Below, piece after piece: positions 47,207 to 55,203 of a DNA stretch of 64,000 bases. Positions within the stretch are counted from its first letter, which is position 1; each line of letters starts with the position of its first letter. A model generated the notes under the pieces. That model searched no databases and was not told where the DNA came from. It saw only the letters and a list, made by a program, of their open reading frames with translations. Origin of the DNA: Streptococcus oralis subsp. dentisani (GTDB taxonomy: Bacteria > Bacillota > Bacilli > Lactobacillales > Streptococcaceae); contig NZ_CP034442.1 in assembly GCF_007475365.1 (NCBI RefSeq), forward strand, positions 558,001 through 622,000, given 5' to 3'. The position numbers and the translations under genes were made by a program.

Positions 47207-48682
47207 TTATTTAGCATTTGCTGCGTATTCTTCATTACGTTTGATCATTTGTTTTCTATACCAAGCAAAGATACCTACATAGAATACAAGGAAGGCTGCT
47301 GCACCAAGGATTGCTTTAATATCACCTGTTGTAGCATTACCGATTGCCCAACCAAATAGTTTTTCGATTGGTCCTTCAAGAGTTGAGTGAGTGATCAATT
47401 GAGTTTGGCTCACACCTTCTGGGAAGGCACCTACACCTTTAGCAAGTTCAGTTGCAAATGGAGCGATAAGAGTACCTGAAAGAAGGAAGAGTGGCAACAA
47501 GAGTGTTCCAAAGATGATCATACGGAGCAATTTACCACGAGTAACAACCAAGAGAGCTGGAGTTACACCCATGGCGATGATACCTGCAAGAGGCAAGATA
47601 CCATTTCCTACGTTTGAAAGAAGCACAGCTTCTACTAGCATGATTGGAGCAAGTACGTTGGCACAAGCCCAGATTTCAGCACGACCAGCGATGAAAGGCC
47701 AGTCAAGACCGATGTTGAATTTACGTCCTTGAAGACGTTTAGTAGCAACGTTTGTGATACCTTGTGAAAGTGGTTCTACGGCTGCGATGAACCAAGATCC
47801 GATAAGTGAGAAGAGCTCCAAGCAGACACCGGCAGTCAAACCAAGGCTCAACCAACCTTTAATAACAAGTTCCCATTTATCAGCTCCTTCTACACCAGCA
47901 ACTGGGTGTGGAGTTCCCATCAAACCAATAACGATACCAAGAATGAAACCAATGAAGAATTTTGATCCCCAGAAACCGATTTTCTTGTTCAATTTTGCAG
48001 CGTCAAAGTCATATTTATCAAGACCTGGCAATACTTTATCGAAGATTTTATCCAAGACCATGATAACTGGGTTCATCATGTAGTTCATGTGAGTTGAAGT
48101 CATTGGTGATGAACTTGGTGCGTTAAGAAGGTCATCGAAAGTTGGTTTCATCAAGTCAGAGTTGATGATTTTCAAAACACCTACAAGGACAACTGCAGCA
48201 GTTGCGATGAAGAGTGAAACCCCTTGGCTAACTCCATTGTTGTCTGCATACCATTTGATCAAAAGACCAGTGATTGACAAGTGCCAGATATCAAAGATAT
48301 CGACGTCAAGTGTGTCCGTTTTCTTCATTGCAAGCATCACAACGTTGACAATCAACATCACAAGCAAGAAGTAAAGTGTCCAAGCAGATCCCCAAGTGAT
48401 CGTAGCAAGTGGTGCCCAACCAACGTCAGTGATATTCAATTGGATACCAGTGTTTTCAACGAATTTCGCAAGAGATGCTGAGAAAGCTCCGTTGAGCATA
48501 CCGATGATAGCACCGATACCAGTAAGTGCGATGGCAAGTTTGATACCACCTTCAAGCGCTTTGGAGAATTTCACTCCAAAAAGTAGAGCCAATACTGTCA
48601 AGATGATCAGCATGATGATAGGACCACCCATTTCCAAGACTGGCTTGAAAATCTTATTGGCTAGTTCGATAATGACATCCAT
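47207..48682 (-). CDS. gatC: PTS galactitol-family IIC component
   Basis: This 491-aa membrane permease with about ten helices belongs to the GatC/SgcC family. Typical are IFKPVLEMGGPIIMLIILT at the N-terminus, the DVGWAPLATITWGSAWTLYF motif and GAIIGMLNGAF. Together with separate IIA and IIB genes upstream it forms a complete PTS. In pneumococcal relatives this linked system is associated with galactose uptake; substrate here is inferred from its place between the tagatose genes and lacR-type operators. Confidence 0.92.
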   Translation of the reverse strand: MDVIIELANKIFKPVLEMGGPIIMLIILTVLALLFGVKFSKALEGGIKLAIALTGIGAIIGMLNGAFSASLAKFVENTGIQLNITDVGWAPLATITWGSAWTLYFLLVMLIVNVVMLAMKKTDTLDVDIFDIWHLSITGLLIKWYADNNGVSQGVSLFIATAAVVLVGVLKIINSDLMKPTFDDLLNAPSSSPMTSTHMNYMMNPVIMVLDKIFDKVLPGLDKYDFDAAKLNKKIGFWGSKFFIGFILGIVIGLMGTPHPVAGVEGADKWELVIKGWLSLGLTAGVCLELFSLIGSWFIAAVEPLSQGITNVATKRLQGRKFNIGLDWPFIAGRAEIWACANVLAPIMLVEAVLLSNVGNGILPLAGIIAMGVTPALLVVTRGKLLRMIIFGTLLLPLFLLSGTLIAPFATELAKGVGAFPEGVSQTQLITHSTLEGPIEKLFGWAIGNATTGDIKAILGAAAFLVFYVGIFAWYRKQMIKRNEEYAANAK

Positions 48683-48726
48683 AATAGTTCCTCCCTTTAT
48701 TTTTATGGAATCTTACAAAATAATAA

Positions 48727-49032
48727 TTAACTTAGTCCGTGTTCTTTGATAGCTGCCTCAATATTGTCAAATACTGGAGCGCTCATCGCTGGAATACGGA
48801 ACAAGATTGGTCCAGCTTCAATAACTGGAATACCTGGTTCAAAACCAAGATCTGTTGCAGCGATTGGTGTAAAGATATCGTAGCCCTTGATAAGGTCTTC
48901 GTTTACATCTTTCACCATAACTGCATCACAGTGAACATCGTAACCACGGTTTGAAAGTTCTTCTTCAAGAGCACTTTTGATTTGATGACTTGAGTTAACA
49001 CCTGCACCGCAGGCAGCGAGAATTTTAATCAT
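48727..49032 (-). CDS. gatB: PTS galactitol-family IIB component
   Basis: This 101-aa IIB subunit has the phospho-cysteine at the start of the protein in IKILAACGAGVNSSHQI. The longer reading upstream to 49146 is not supported: the ATG at 49032 follows GGAGGAAATCC. It passes phosphate from GatA to the sugar in GatC. Confidence 0.93.
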   Translation of the reverse strand: MIKILAACGAGVNSSHQIKSALEEELSNRGYDVHCDAVMVKDVNEDLIKGYDIFTPIAATDLGFEPGIPVIEAGPILFRIPAMSAPVFDNIEAAIKEHGLS

Positions 49033-49069
49033 TTGGATTTCCTCCGATTTATTTTTTATAATGTACGAT

Positions 49070-49546
49070 TTAAGCTGTTGCTTCAGCAATGTAAGCATAA
49101 AGTTTTTCTGGTTCGGAAATTTTTGATAAATCTTCCAGATGTCCATTTCCTGTAAAGAAGTCCATTAACTGAGCAAGAATGTTGGTTTGACTCGAACTTG
49201 AGTTGTTTATGATAAAGAAGAGTAGAGATACTTCCACTTCCTTATCAGGAGCAATCATATTGTGAAAAGTTACTGGTTTCTCTAATCGAACAACCACTAC
49301 TTTCTCAGCCAGATTATGAACAATATCTGTATGAGGAATCGCTACGTTTGGCAAGTCCTTTCCCAGAAATTCCATATCTAAGCCAGTCGGAAATGACTTT
49401 TCACGCGTGATCAAGGCTTCACGATAAGTTGGAGTCACGATTTTTCGTTCTTCCAATAAGGTTGCTACCTGATCAAAGAGTTGTTCTTGATTATCCGCTT
49501 CTAAGCAAAACACGAGGTCTTTGTCAAAGAAATGATCTAATCCCAT
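49070..49546 (-). CDS. gatA: PTS galactitol/fructose-family IIA component
   Basis: This 158-aa IIA domain protein has the phosphorylated His in LPNVAIPHTDIVHN and the SFPTGLDMEF region upstream. It transfers phosphate from HPr to GatB. It heads the gatABC operon behind a strong promoter (49584-49612) with T/G-rich operator-like repeats. Confidence 0.92.
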   Translation of the reverse strand: MGLDHFFDKDLVFCLEADNQEQLFDQVATLLEERKIVTPTYREALITREKSFPTGLDMEFLGKDLPNVAIPHTDIVHNLAEKVVVVRLEKPVTFHNMIAPDKEVEVSLLFFIINNSSSSQTNILAQLMDFFTGNGHLEDLSKISEPEKLYAYIAEATA

Positions 49547-49583
49547 AACATTTTCCCTTCTTTCAATTAACTTTTACGTTATA

Positions 49584-49675
49584 AGTATAACACTATATGA
49601 AATCGTTGTCAATACTTTTTGTTTTATTTTGTTTCTTTTTTGTTGATTGTGTTTTGTTAATTAATTACAATCATT
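49584..49675 (-). promoter_or_regulatory. Promoter and operator-like tract of gatABC
   Basis: TTGACA (49607-49612), a 17-bp spacer and TATACT (49584-49589). Directly upstream (49615-49665) is a TTTTGTTTTATTTTGTTTC-like tract, similar to those at lacR and lacA, so LacR control is plausible. Confidence 0.7.
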
Positions 49676-49716
49676 ATCAAACAATCTTTTTAAATTCTAT
49701 TTTCGTGCATTTCAAA

Positions 49717-49744
49717 CAAAAAAAGACCAAAATGGGTCTTTTTG
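49717..49744 (-). terminator. Terminator of the lic1 operon
   Basis: An AAAGACC/GGTCTTT stem with a 6-nt loop and T-runs on both strands follows the licC stop. Confidence 0.85.
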
Positions 49745-49763
49745 TTACTAATTCTAATGTTAT

Positions 49764-50453
49764 TTAGTTAATGGAAGATAAAATTTCTTCTAGCTTTTGA
49801 TAGTCCTTAACACTATCGATTTCATAGATGCTGTTGCCTTCTAATTCTTCAACATACACATCTAATTCTTTGATATTATCCTTAACCATGTTATCCCAAT
49901 AGAGATCAACAAATTCGCCGCTTGCGTATGCTTTGTCAATAAAACCAACAATTTTTTCTGCAGTTGGAGCATCCCAGAATGATACGCCGCTCAGAATACG
50001 ACCAGCCTTGCTATCAACGATGATGTCTTCAACTTTATAGTCATCACCGTAAACCAAGAACCATTCATTCTCACAGTCTTCACGATAAACACTGAAATAG
50101 GTCGAACGTTTAAGATCGTTTCTAAACATATTTTTGAAAAGATAGTTATCCGCATCAATAACATAGCTGTTAGCTAAGTCTTCTTTAACGAGATAAAGTG
50201 AGTAAAAATTGTTGTAATCGGCATACTTATCGTTAAAGACTAAACGAACACCATATTTTTCTTTTAGGTAGTCGAATTGTTCTTTGAGGTAGCCAACAAC
50301 AATAATAATCTCATCAATTCCTCGCTCTTTCAAAAACTCAATTTGGTATTCTACCAAAGGTTTTTGATTGACCTTAACCAAGGCTTTAGGGGTATTTTCA
50401 GTCATAGGGCGCAGACGAGTTCCCAACCCCGCTGCCAAGATAATTGCTTTCAC
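49764..50453 (-). CDS. licC: Choline-phosphate cytidylyltransferase LicC
   Basis: This 229-aa nucleotidyltransferase makes CDP-choline from CTP and phosphocholine for decorating teichoic acids. It shows the N-terminal AIILAAGLGTRLRPMTENTPKAL signature, KPLVEYQIEFL, the choline-site region FNDKYADYNNFYSLYLV and the metal-binding YVIDADNYLF. The start codon is GTG at 50453 after AAAGGAG. It is the last gene of lic1. Confidence 0.97.
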   Translation of the reverse strand: MKAIILAAGLGTRLRPMTENTPKALVKVNQKPLVEYQIEFLKERGIDEIIIVVGYLKEQFDYLKEKYGVRLVFNDKYADYNNFYSLYLVKEDLANSYVIDADNYLFKNMFRNDLKRSTYFSVYREDCENEWFLVYGDDYKVEDIIVDSKAGRILSGVSFWDAPTAEKIVGFIDKAYASGEFVDLYWDNMVKDNIKELDVYVEELEGNSIYEIDSVKDYQKLEEILSSIN

Positions 50454-50464
50454 GCTATTCTCCT

Positions 50465-51343
50465 TTATTCTTTAATAATAATATAAACACCAGCCATGAC
50501 AACAAGCGATGTAACAATGGTCACCATATCGAGTGGTGTACCTAAAAGCACTGCTGAGAACAATACTGTCCATACGACATAGCTTACGTTCAAACCAGTT
50601 GCTTTTGCAGGTTGTAAACGGTTGATAGCAATGTAGTAGGCTAAGTATGAAATCATATTACATGCTGCAAAGACTAACATCAAACCGAGCAATTGCCCAT
50701 CTGCTACTTCTGCAAATGAATGATGAGAAAAGAGGACAATGACAAGATATGACAAGAATGAGGTTACTTGGCGGATTAATAGTGCTTCAATTTCACTCAA
50801 GTCACTTTCCATGGCGTAGGAACTAAGAACGCTTTCACTTCCCCAAGCGATGGCGCAAACTAATGCACAAAGAATTCCGATATAAAAAGAATTAACCTGC
50901 TCAACTTTGTAAGTCTGGGCAATAATACCAGCGATAATCAAAAAAATACCAAACACAGTATTCTTAGATACCTTGTGTTTCAAAATGAAAAATGCTAGTA
51001 AAACAGAAACGGCTGGATAGATGGCTGATACTGAAGACGCAAGAGAACTACCGATATACTTAACTGCATAAAGATTGGCCTGCATTCCTATTGGTCCAGC
51101 TAGCAAGGCTCCGATAATAACACTGACATTCCGAATATTTAGAAAGATTGACAAGCGAACTTTTCCTTCTCTAATCAAGAGAAAAGCTAATAAAATAAAG
51201 ATACTCAAGAAGTCATGTGCCGCTGCCACCACAAAGGGGGAAAGATTTGTAAAAATTGAAAAGATATAAGCACTGATTGTCAGACCTAGCCCCCAGAAGA
51301 TACCTGAGAACAGACCAAAAGAAACACCATTTTTATTCTTCAT
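50465..51343 (-). CDS. licB: Choline permease LicB
   Basis: This 292-aa EamA/DMT-family transporter has about ten helices, with two repeats typical of the superfamily (GLFSGIFWGLGLTISAYIF and LVCAIAWGSESVLSSYAME). It imports choline for teichoic acid modification. The ATG at 51343 matches the family length. It adjoins the licA stop and licC start. Confidence 0.94.
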   Translation of the reverse strand: MKNKNGVSFGLFSGIFWGLGLTISAYIFSIFTNLSPFVVAAAHDFLSIFILLAFLLIREGKVRLSIFLNIRNVSVIIGALLAGPIGMQANLYAVKYIGSSLASSVSAIYPAVSVLLAFFILKHKVSKNTVFGIFLIIAGIIAQTYKVEQVNSFYIGILCALVCAIAWGSESVLSSYAMESDLSEIEALLIRQVTSFLSYLVIVLFSHHSFAEVADGQLLGLMLVFAACNMISYLAYYIAINRLQPAKATGLNVSYVVWTVLFSAVLLGTPLDMVTIVTSLVVMAGVYIIIKE

Positions 51344-51344
51344 C

Positions 51345-52202
51345 CTAACCCCCATAATAGGTCAAACCGTCAACCGCTCTTTGGTAACGACTCACACCAT
51401 AATCTCCAAAGTCAGCGCCTTGATCTTCTTTGTACACTGTCCACAAACTCCAGATAGTATCTTGTAAAATTTTATAGATTCGAATCTTTTCACGAGATAC
51501 TGGAGTTTTGTCACTCTCATAGTAGGTTAGGAAATCTTCTTCTTCCTGATTTGTAAATTCAGACTCCAAAAAGAGAGCTGCCAAATCCCACATCGGATCA
51601 TTCATAGAAGAGTATTCCCAGTCGATCAAATACATGCGTCCTTGGGGTGACTCGATAAAGTTTTCTGGTACCAAGTCGATATGACAAGACTTTCTGTCAA
51701 CACCCAAATCAGCCAACCTTTTCTCTAGTGAAAATACATCTTTTCTTACAGCTTCATAATTAGCGTAAAGGATATTTCCCTCAATTAAGGATTCATATTT
51801 TTTGATTTCCTCAAAAGGAGCAAACTCTCCTCTTAGCTCTTTTCCTGAAGAGTGAATGGTTTGTAAAATTGGTGCAATCTTTTCAAACTTGGTCTTGATT
51901 GAAGTGGAATCAAGCGTTGTGGCAGAATCAATGTACTCATTTACCTTGATTCCTGACTCAATATCAAAAAGATAATTCTTGACATCTAGATTCAAATCTT
52001 TCAACAATTCAAGATTGTATTTTTCATCTTGACGATTGATGAGCTTTTCAGTTCCTTTTCCGAAAAACTTAACAATATAGGGTTTGTTGGTTGTTTTGAC
52101 CAAATAGTTTTGGTTGGTCATGCCTCCCAGCTGTTCAACACTGAGTACTTCCTCTTCATCAGATAGTAAAGAAGAAATTTTTTCTTTGATGAGTTTCTCC
52201 AC
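51345..52202 (-). CDS. licA: Choline kinase LicA
   Basis: This 285-aa kinase phosphorylates imported choline. Catalytic motifs are SCHIDLVPENFIES (Brenner-type HxDxxxxN) and YLIDWEYSSMNDPMWDLAALF (the choline-kinase DWE motif). The start is a GTG at 52202 directly after GGAGGTTAATT; the upstream in-frame ATG (52277) lies in tarJ and has no ribosome site. Confidence 0.95.
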   Translation of the reverse strand: MEKLIKEKISSLLSDEEEVLSVEQLGGMTNQNYLVKTTNKPYIVKFFGKGTEKLINRQDEKYNLELLKDLNLDVKNYLFDIESGIKVNEYIDSATTLDSTSIKTKFEKIAPILQTIHSSGKELRGEFAPFEEIKKYESLIEGNILYANYEAVRKDVFSLEKRLADLGVDRKSCHIDLVPENFIESPQGRMYLIDWEYSSMNDPMWDLAALFLESEFTNQEEEDFLTYYESDKTPVSREKIRIYKILQDTIWSLWTVYKEDQGADFGDYGVSRYQRAVDGLTYYGG

Positions 52203-52218
52203 AATTAACCTCCATCTT

Positions 52219-53241
52219 CTACACTTCCCACTTAAATACTGTTTTAAAAGCAGTATTAAGGTCTGTAGCAAAGACACGGTGAATGTCCTTGATTTCTCTC
52301 ACAGGCTCTTCAACATAAAGGATATTCTTCAGACGATTCGCAAACTTTTTAACTTCCATCATTTGAATGGCCTTCTCAAAATCGACGCGTCCTGAACGAG
52401 ATGAGCCTACTAATAACAATCCTTTTTCCAAAGCATCTCGTGTATTGATATTAACCTTGTATTCACTTACTCCCATCATGAGAATCGTTCCCTGTGGACG
52501 AATATAGCGAATCAAGTCATTGATAGCTGGGCCTGTACCATCGCCACCGCAACACTCAAACCCATGATCAAAGGTCAAATCCTCTGGGATATTATCCGTG
52601 ATGTAGCACTCTTTTGCAAAAGAGAAGAGCTCCAATTTTTCCCAATGGCGTCCAATCACGATAATCTCTGCTTCTGGCAAGGTATAATTGATAATATTTG
52701 CAACCACAAAGGCCAAACTACCATCTCCGATAACAGCAATGCGCTCTCTCTTGCTATGAGCAAGATGCAGGAATCGATCCATAGCATGCATACCGACACT
52801 TACAAACTCGGTGATGGCAGCAACTGTATCTTCGATATCATTATAAGAAACGACTCGGTCTTTTGGAAGAGAGACAAATTCTCTCATAAAGCCATCATAA
52901 CCACTAGATAGGAAGTAGGTTCCTGTCATGTAGTTTTCGTAGAACTCTTTGTCACTCTGCATAGGCGGTTGATTTGGAATCATAACTACCTTTTGACCGA
53001 CTTCATAAGTCCCAGTTGGATCGGAAATAACAGTTCCACAAGATTCGTGAATCATAGCCATAGGGAGTTTTTTAGCCAATATCTTTGGATCGCGTTTCCC
53101 TTGATAGTAACGTTGATCCGCATGACAAACCGCCATATAATTTGGACGAATCAGGATATGATTCTCCTGATCAATGTCCTCTTCTTGATATTTTACATTG
53201 ATAAACTTTGGTTTTGTCAGTTGATAAATTTGATTAATCAT
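52219..53241 (-). CDS. tarJ: Ribulose-5-phosphate reductase TarJ
   Basis: This 340-aa zinc-dependent MDR dehydrogenase reduces ribulose-5-phosphate to ribitol-5-phosphate. It shows the zinc ligands in YMAVCHADQRYY and MIHESCGTV, and the nucleotide-binding IAVIGDGSLAFVVANII. Together with TarI it supplies CDP-ribitol for teichoic acid. The ATG at 53241 follows the tarI stop by 4 bp. Confidence 0.96.
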   Translation of the reverse strand: MINQIYQLTKPKFINVKYQEEDIDQENHILIRPNYMAVCHADQRYYQGKRDPKILAKKLPMAMIHESCGTVISDPTGTYEVGQKVVMIPNQPPMQSDKEFYENYMTGTYFLSSGYDGFMREFVSLPKDRVVSYNDIEDTVAAITEFVSVGMHAMDRFLHLAHSKRERIAVIGDGSLAFVVANIINYTLPEAEIIVIGRHWEKLELFSFAKECYITDNIPEDLTFDHGFECCGGDGTGPAINDLIRYIRPQGTILMMGVSEYKVNINTRDALEKGLLLVGSSRSGRVDFEKAIQMMEVKKFANRLKNILYVEEPVREIKDIHRVFATDLNTAFKTVFKWEV

Positions 53242-53245
53242 AGCC

Positions 53246-53953
53246 TTAGTCTTTCTCAATCATGCTTTTCGCGATTTTCAAGTCTGTTACAGTTGTGATT
53301 TTAAGGTTTGAGTATTCGCCTTTGGCTAAGGCAACGTCTTTCCCTTTGATAACAAAAATCTTACATGCATCCGTTAGGATTTCCTTTTCTTGATCAGATA
53401 GGGAAGCATACAAATCCATGAAATCCTTACAGCGGAAGGTTTGAGGTGTTTGACCTTGATAGAGGTGAGCACGATTTGGAATATCAGTGATAAACTGACC
53501 ATTGGTACTTTCAACAATGGTATCAACAGCTTCTACTACTGTGTCAACTGCATCATGATCTTGAGCAAGCTTGATATTGTCCTGAATCATGCGGAGCGTG
53601 ATAAATGGACGAACAGAGTCGTGGGTAATCACGATATCTTCTGAAGTAATTGGACGGTAGGCATCAATGGCTTCAATAATTTTCTTAATACTGCTATTGC
53701 GATCAGCACCACCCTTGGTAATGATGATACGATCCTTGTGAAGAGAAAGATACTTGTCAACCAGGTCCTCAGCGTGTGAAACCCAATCTCCATGAACTCC
53801 AACTACAATTTTTTCAATGCTTGGCTCCAAGACAAATTTTTCAATTGTGTGGATCAAAATAGGACGATCACCTAATTCTAAGAATTGCTTTGGTAAATTA
53901 CTAATTCCCATGCGTGTGCCAGTTCCCCCGGCTAGGATCCCTGCATAGATCAT
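53246..53953 (-). CDS. tarI: Ribitol-5-phosphate cytidylyltransferase TarI
   Basis: This 235-aa IspD/TarI-family enzyme makes CDP-ribitol. The motifs are GILAGGTGTRMGISNLPKQFLELG, ITKGGADRNSSIKK, and ITHDSVRPFITLRM with the IspD-type aspartate. It is first in the lic1 operon, transcribed from two promoters. Confidence 0.96.
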   Translation of the reverse strand: MIYAGILAGGTGTRMGISNLPKQFLELGDRPILIHTIEKFVLEPSIEKIVVGVHGDWVSHAEDLVDKYLSLHKDRIIITKGGADRNSSIKKIIEAIDAYRPITSEDIVITHDSVRPFITLRMIQDNIKLAQDHDAVDTVVEAVDTIVESTNGQFITDIPNRAHLYQGQTPQTFRCKDFMDLYASLSDQEKEILTDACKIFVIKGKDVALAKGEYSNLKITTVTDLKIAKSMIEKD

Positions 53954-53996
53954 TTATATTCTCCTTTAGTTTATTCTAAAAAACTCATTACCATCT

Positions 53997-54002
53997 ATTA
54001 TA
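53997..54002 (-). promoter_or_regulatory. Proximal promoter of lic1
   Basis: An extended -10 TGATATAAT (hexamer 53997-54002) with a weak -35 TTCATG at 17 bp. An 18-bp block around it (53988-54005) is identical to that at the rlmCD promoter (5830-5847). Confidence 0.65.
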
Positions 54003-54182
54003 TCACAATCTATCGTTATCATGAAGAAAAGATAGAGCGTCATTTAGTTGAATTAACACACTATTTCGACCGAAAAGTGAACAATATGCAAATAAATCTG
54101 AAAAGATCATAACAAATTAAGAAAGAAAAATAGATTATCCTCTAAATCCTCCATTTAACGTTCGGTTAATATAGAGTTCTTT

Positions 54183-54215
54183 AGAATATAATAGAAACCT
54201 TAAAGAAAGCTTAAA
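54183..54215 (-). promoter_or_regulatory. CiaR-dependent distal promoter of lic1
   Basis: On the minus strand TTTAAG-N5-TTTAAG (54199-54215) is a perfect CiaR direct repeat, followed after exactly 10 nt by -10 TATTCT (54183-54188). This spacing is that of CiaR-activated promoters such as csRNA genes. Lic genes are known members of the CiaR regulon in pneumococcus. The transcript would have a ~220-nt leader to tarI. Apart from the two promoters, I see no gene in 53954-54240. Confidence 0.85.
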
Positions 54216-54240
54216 CACATTTTTTAGAATACAATAAAAA

Positions 54241-54285
54241 GCTAGGAAACTGCTCACCTAGACCTAGACAGCTACAGTTCCTAAC
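54241..54285 (-). terminator. Terminator of the efe-tat operon
   Basis: A GTTAGGAACTG/CAGTTTCCTAGC stem with a long loop and a T-run on the minus strand follows tatA. Confidence 0.8.
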
Positions 54286-54317
54286 TTTCTTGTTTTTATG
54301 CATGATGATGGAATAGA

Positions 54318-54488
54318 TTAGTTTTCCTGATCTTGGTCACCAGCTCCTTTAACTGCCTTTTTAAACTCAGACAGCATTTTACCGATTGATTCACCCAGTT
54401 CTGGTAAACGTTTTGGTCCAAAGATTAAGAGTGCACCTAGAACGATGATAATCAATCCTGGAGCACCGATATCACGTAAGATTCCCAT
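54318..54488 (-). CDS. tatA: Twin-arginine translocase subunit TatA
   Basis: This 56-aa TatA has a short N-terminal membrane helix (GAPGLIIIVLGALLIFGPKRLPEL), with the FGPKRLPELG hinge and an amphipathic helix (GESIGKMLSEFKKAVKG). TatA forms the pore of the Tat system. It overlaps the tatC end by 17 bp and has an AAGGAG site. It closes the efeM/O-efeB-efeU-tatC-tatA cluster, which has its own translocase. Confidence 0.95.
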   Translation of the reverse strand: MGILRDIGAPGLIIIVLGALLIFGPKRLPELGESIGKMLSEFKKAVKGAGDQDQEN

Positions 54489-55203
54489 TCTTTTCTCCTT
54501 TCATTTTTTTCTTTATTATCCTCTTGCTAATTACAATACTAAGCTCATAGAGCGAGATTAAAGGAATTGTCATGGCTAGATCGCTAATAAAATCAGCTGG
54601 TGTCAAAATAACAGCTAGTACCAATAAAATAAAGTAGGCATAACGTCTATAGGTAACTAAGAGACCTGGTCCAATCAAGCCGATCGACGTTAAAAAAGCG
54701 ATGATGACTGGCAATTCAAAGATGAATGCCAAAGGAATAGTTGTTTGAAAAACAAAGTCTAAGTAGTTCTGCGCTGTTAATTGAGTTTCAAATAATCCTT
54801 CGCCAAGTCCTAATAGCACTTGAAGTAAGGCAGGCGTTACAAAGTAGAATCCAAAGGCTAGTCCAAGTAGAAAGCAAATAAAACTAGCTGGAATATAGGC
54901 AAAGATTGCTCTTGCTTCTTCGATTTTCAGCCCTGGTTTGACAAAACTCCAAATCTGATAAACTGTAAAAGGTAGCGTAATGGTAAAGGACATCAGACTC
55001 GCCAAGCGCAAATAAATCCACAGAATATCATTTGGACCTAATACAATCAACTTTTGATTAAAGGACTGAGTTAGATAGTAGTAAAGCTGATCTGCAAACA
55101 ATAAAGCTCCGCAGAAAACTATAAAAAAGCAGACTATAACAGCAATGAATCTCTTTCTAAATTCTACCAGATGTTCAATGATTGTCAATTCTTTTGCATC
55201 CAT
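54472..55203 (-). CDS. tatC: Twin-arginine translocase subunit TatC
   Basis: This 243-aa TatC has six helices and typical motifs: the HLVEFRKRF N-terminus that recognises the RR signal, SFVKPGLKIEEARAIFAYIPAS, FGFYFVTPALL and AFIFELPVIIAFL. It binds the twin-arginine signal peptide. The TatAC pair in streptococci is usually dedicated to EfeB. It follows efeU without a gap. Confidence 0.96.
   Translation of the reverse strand: MDAKELTIIEHLVEFRKRFIAVIVCFFIVFCGALLFADQLYYYLTQSFNQKLIVLGPNDILWIYLRLASLMSFTITLPFTVYQIWSFVKPGLKIEEARAIFAYIPASFICFLLGLAFGFYFVTPALLQVLLGLGEGLFETQLTAQNYLDFVFQTTIPLAFIFELPVIIAFLTSIGLIGPGLLVTYRRYAYFILLVLAVILTPADFISDLAMTIPLISLYELSIVISKRIIKKKMKGEKNGNLT

Noticed and set aside
54090-54190. 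A csRNA gene at the CiaR promoter
   Set aside because: The promoter matches csRNA type, but no terminator follows within ~150 nt, so it is more likely the lic1 leader.
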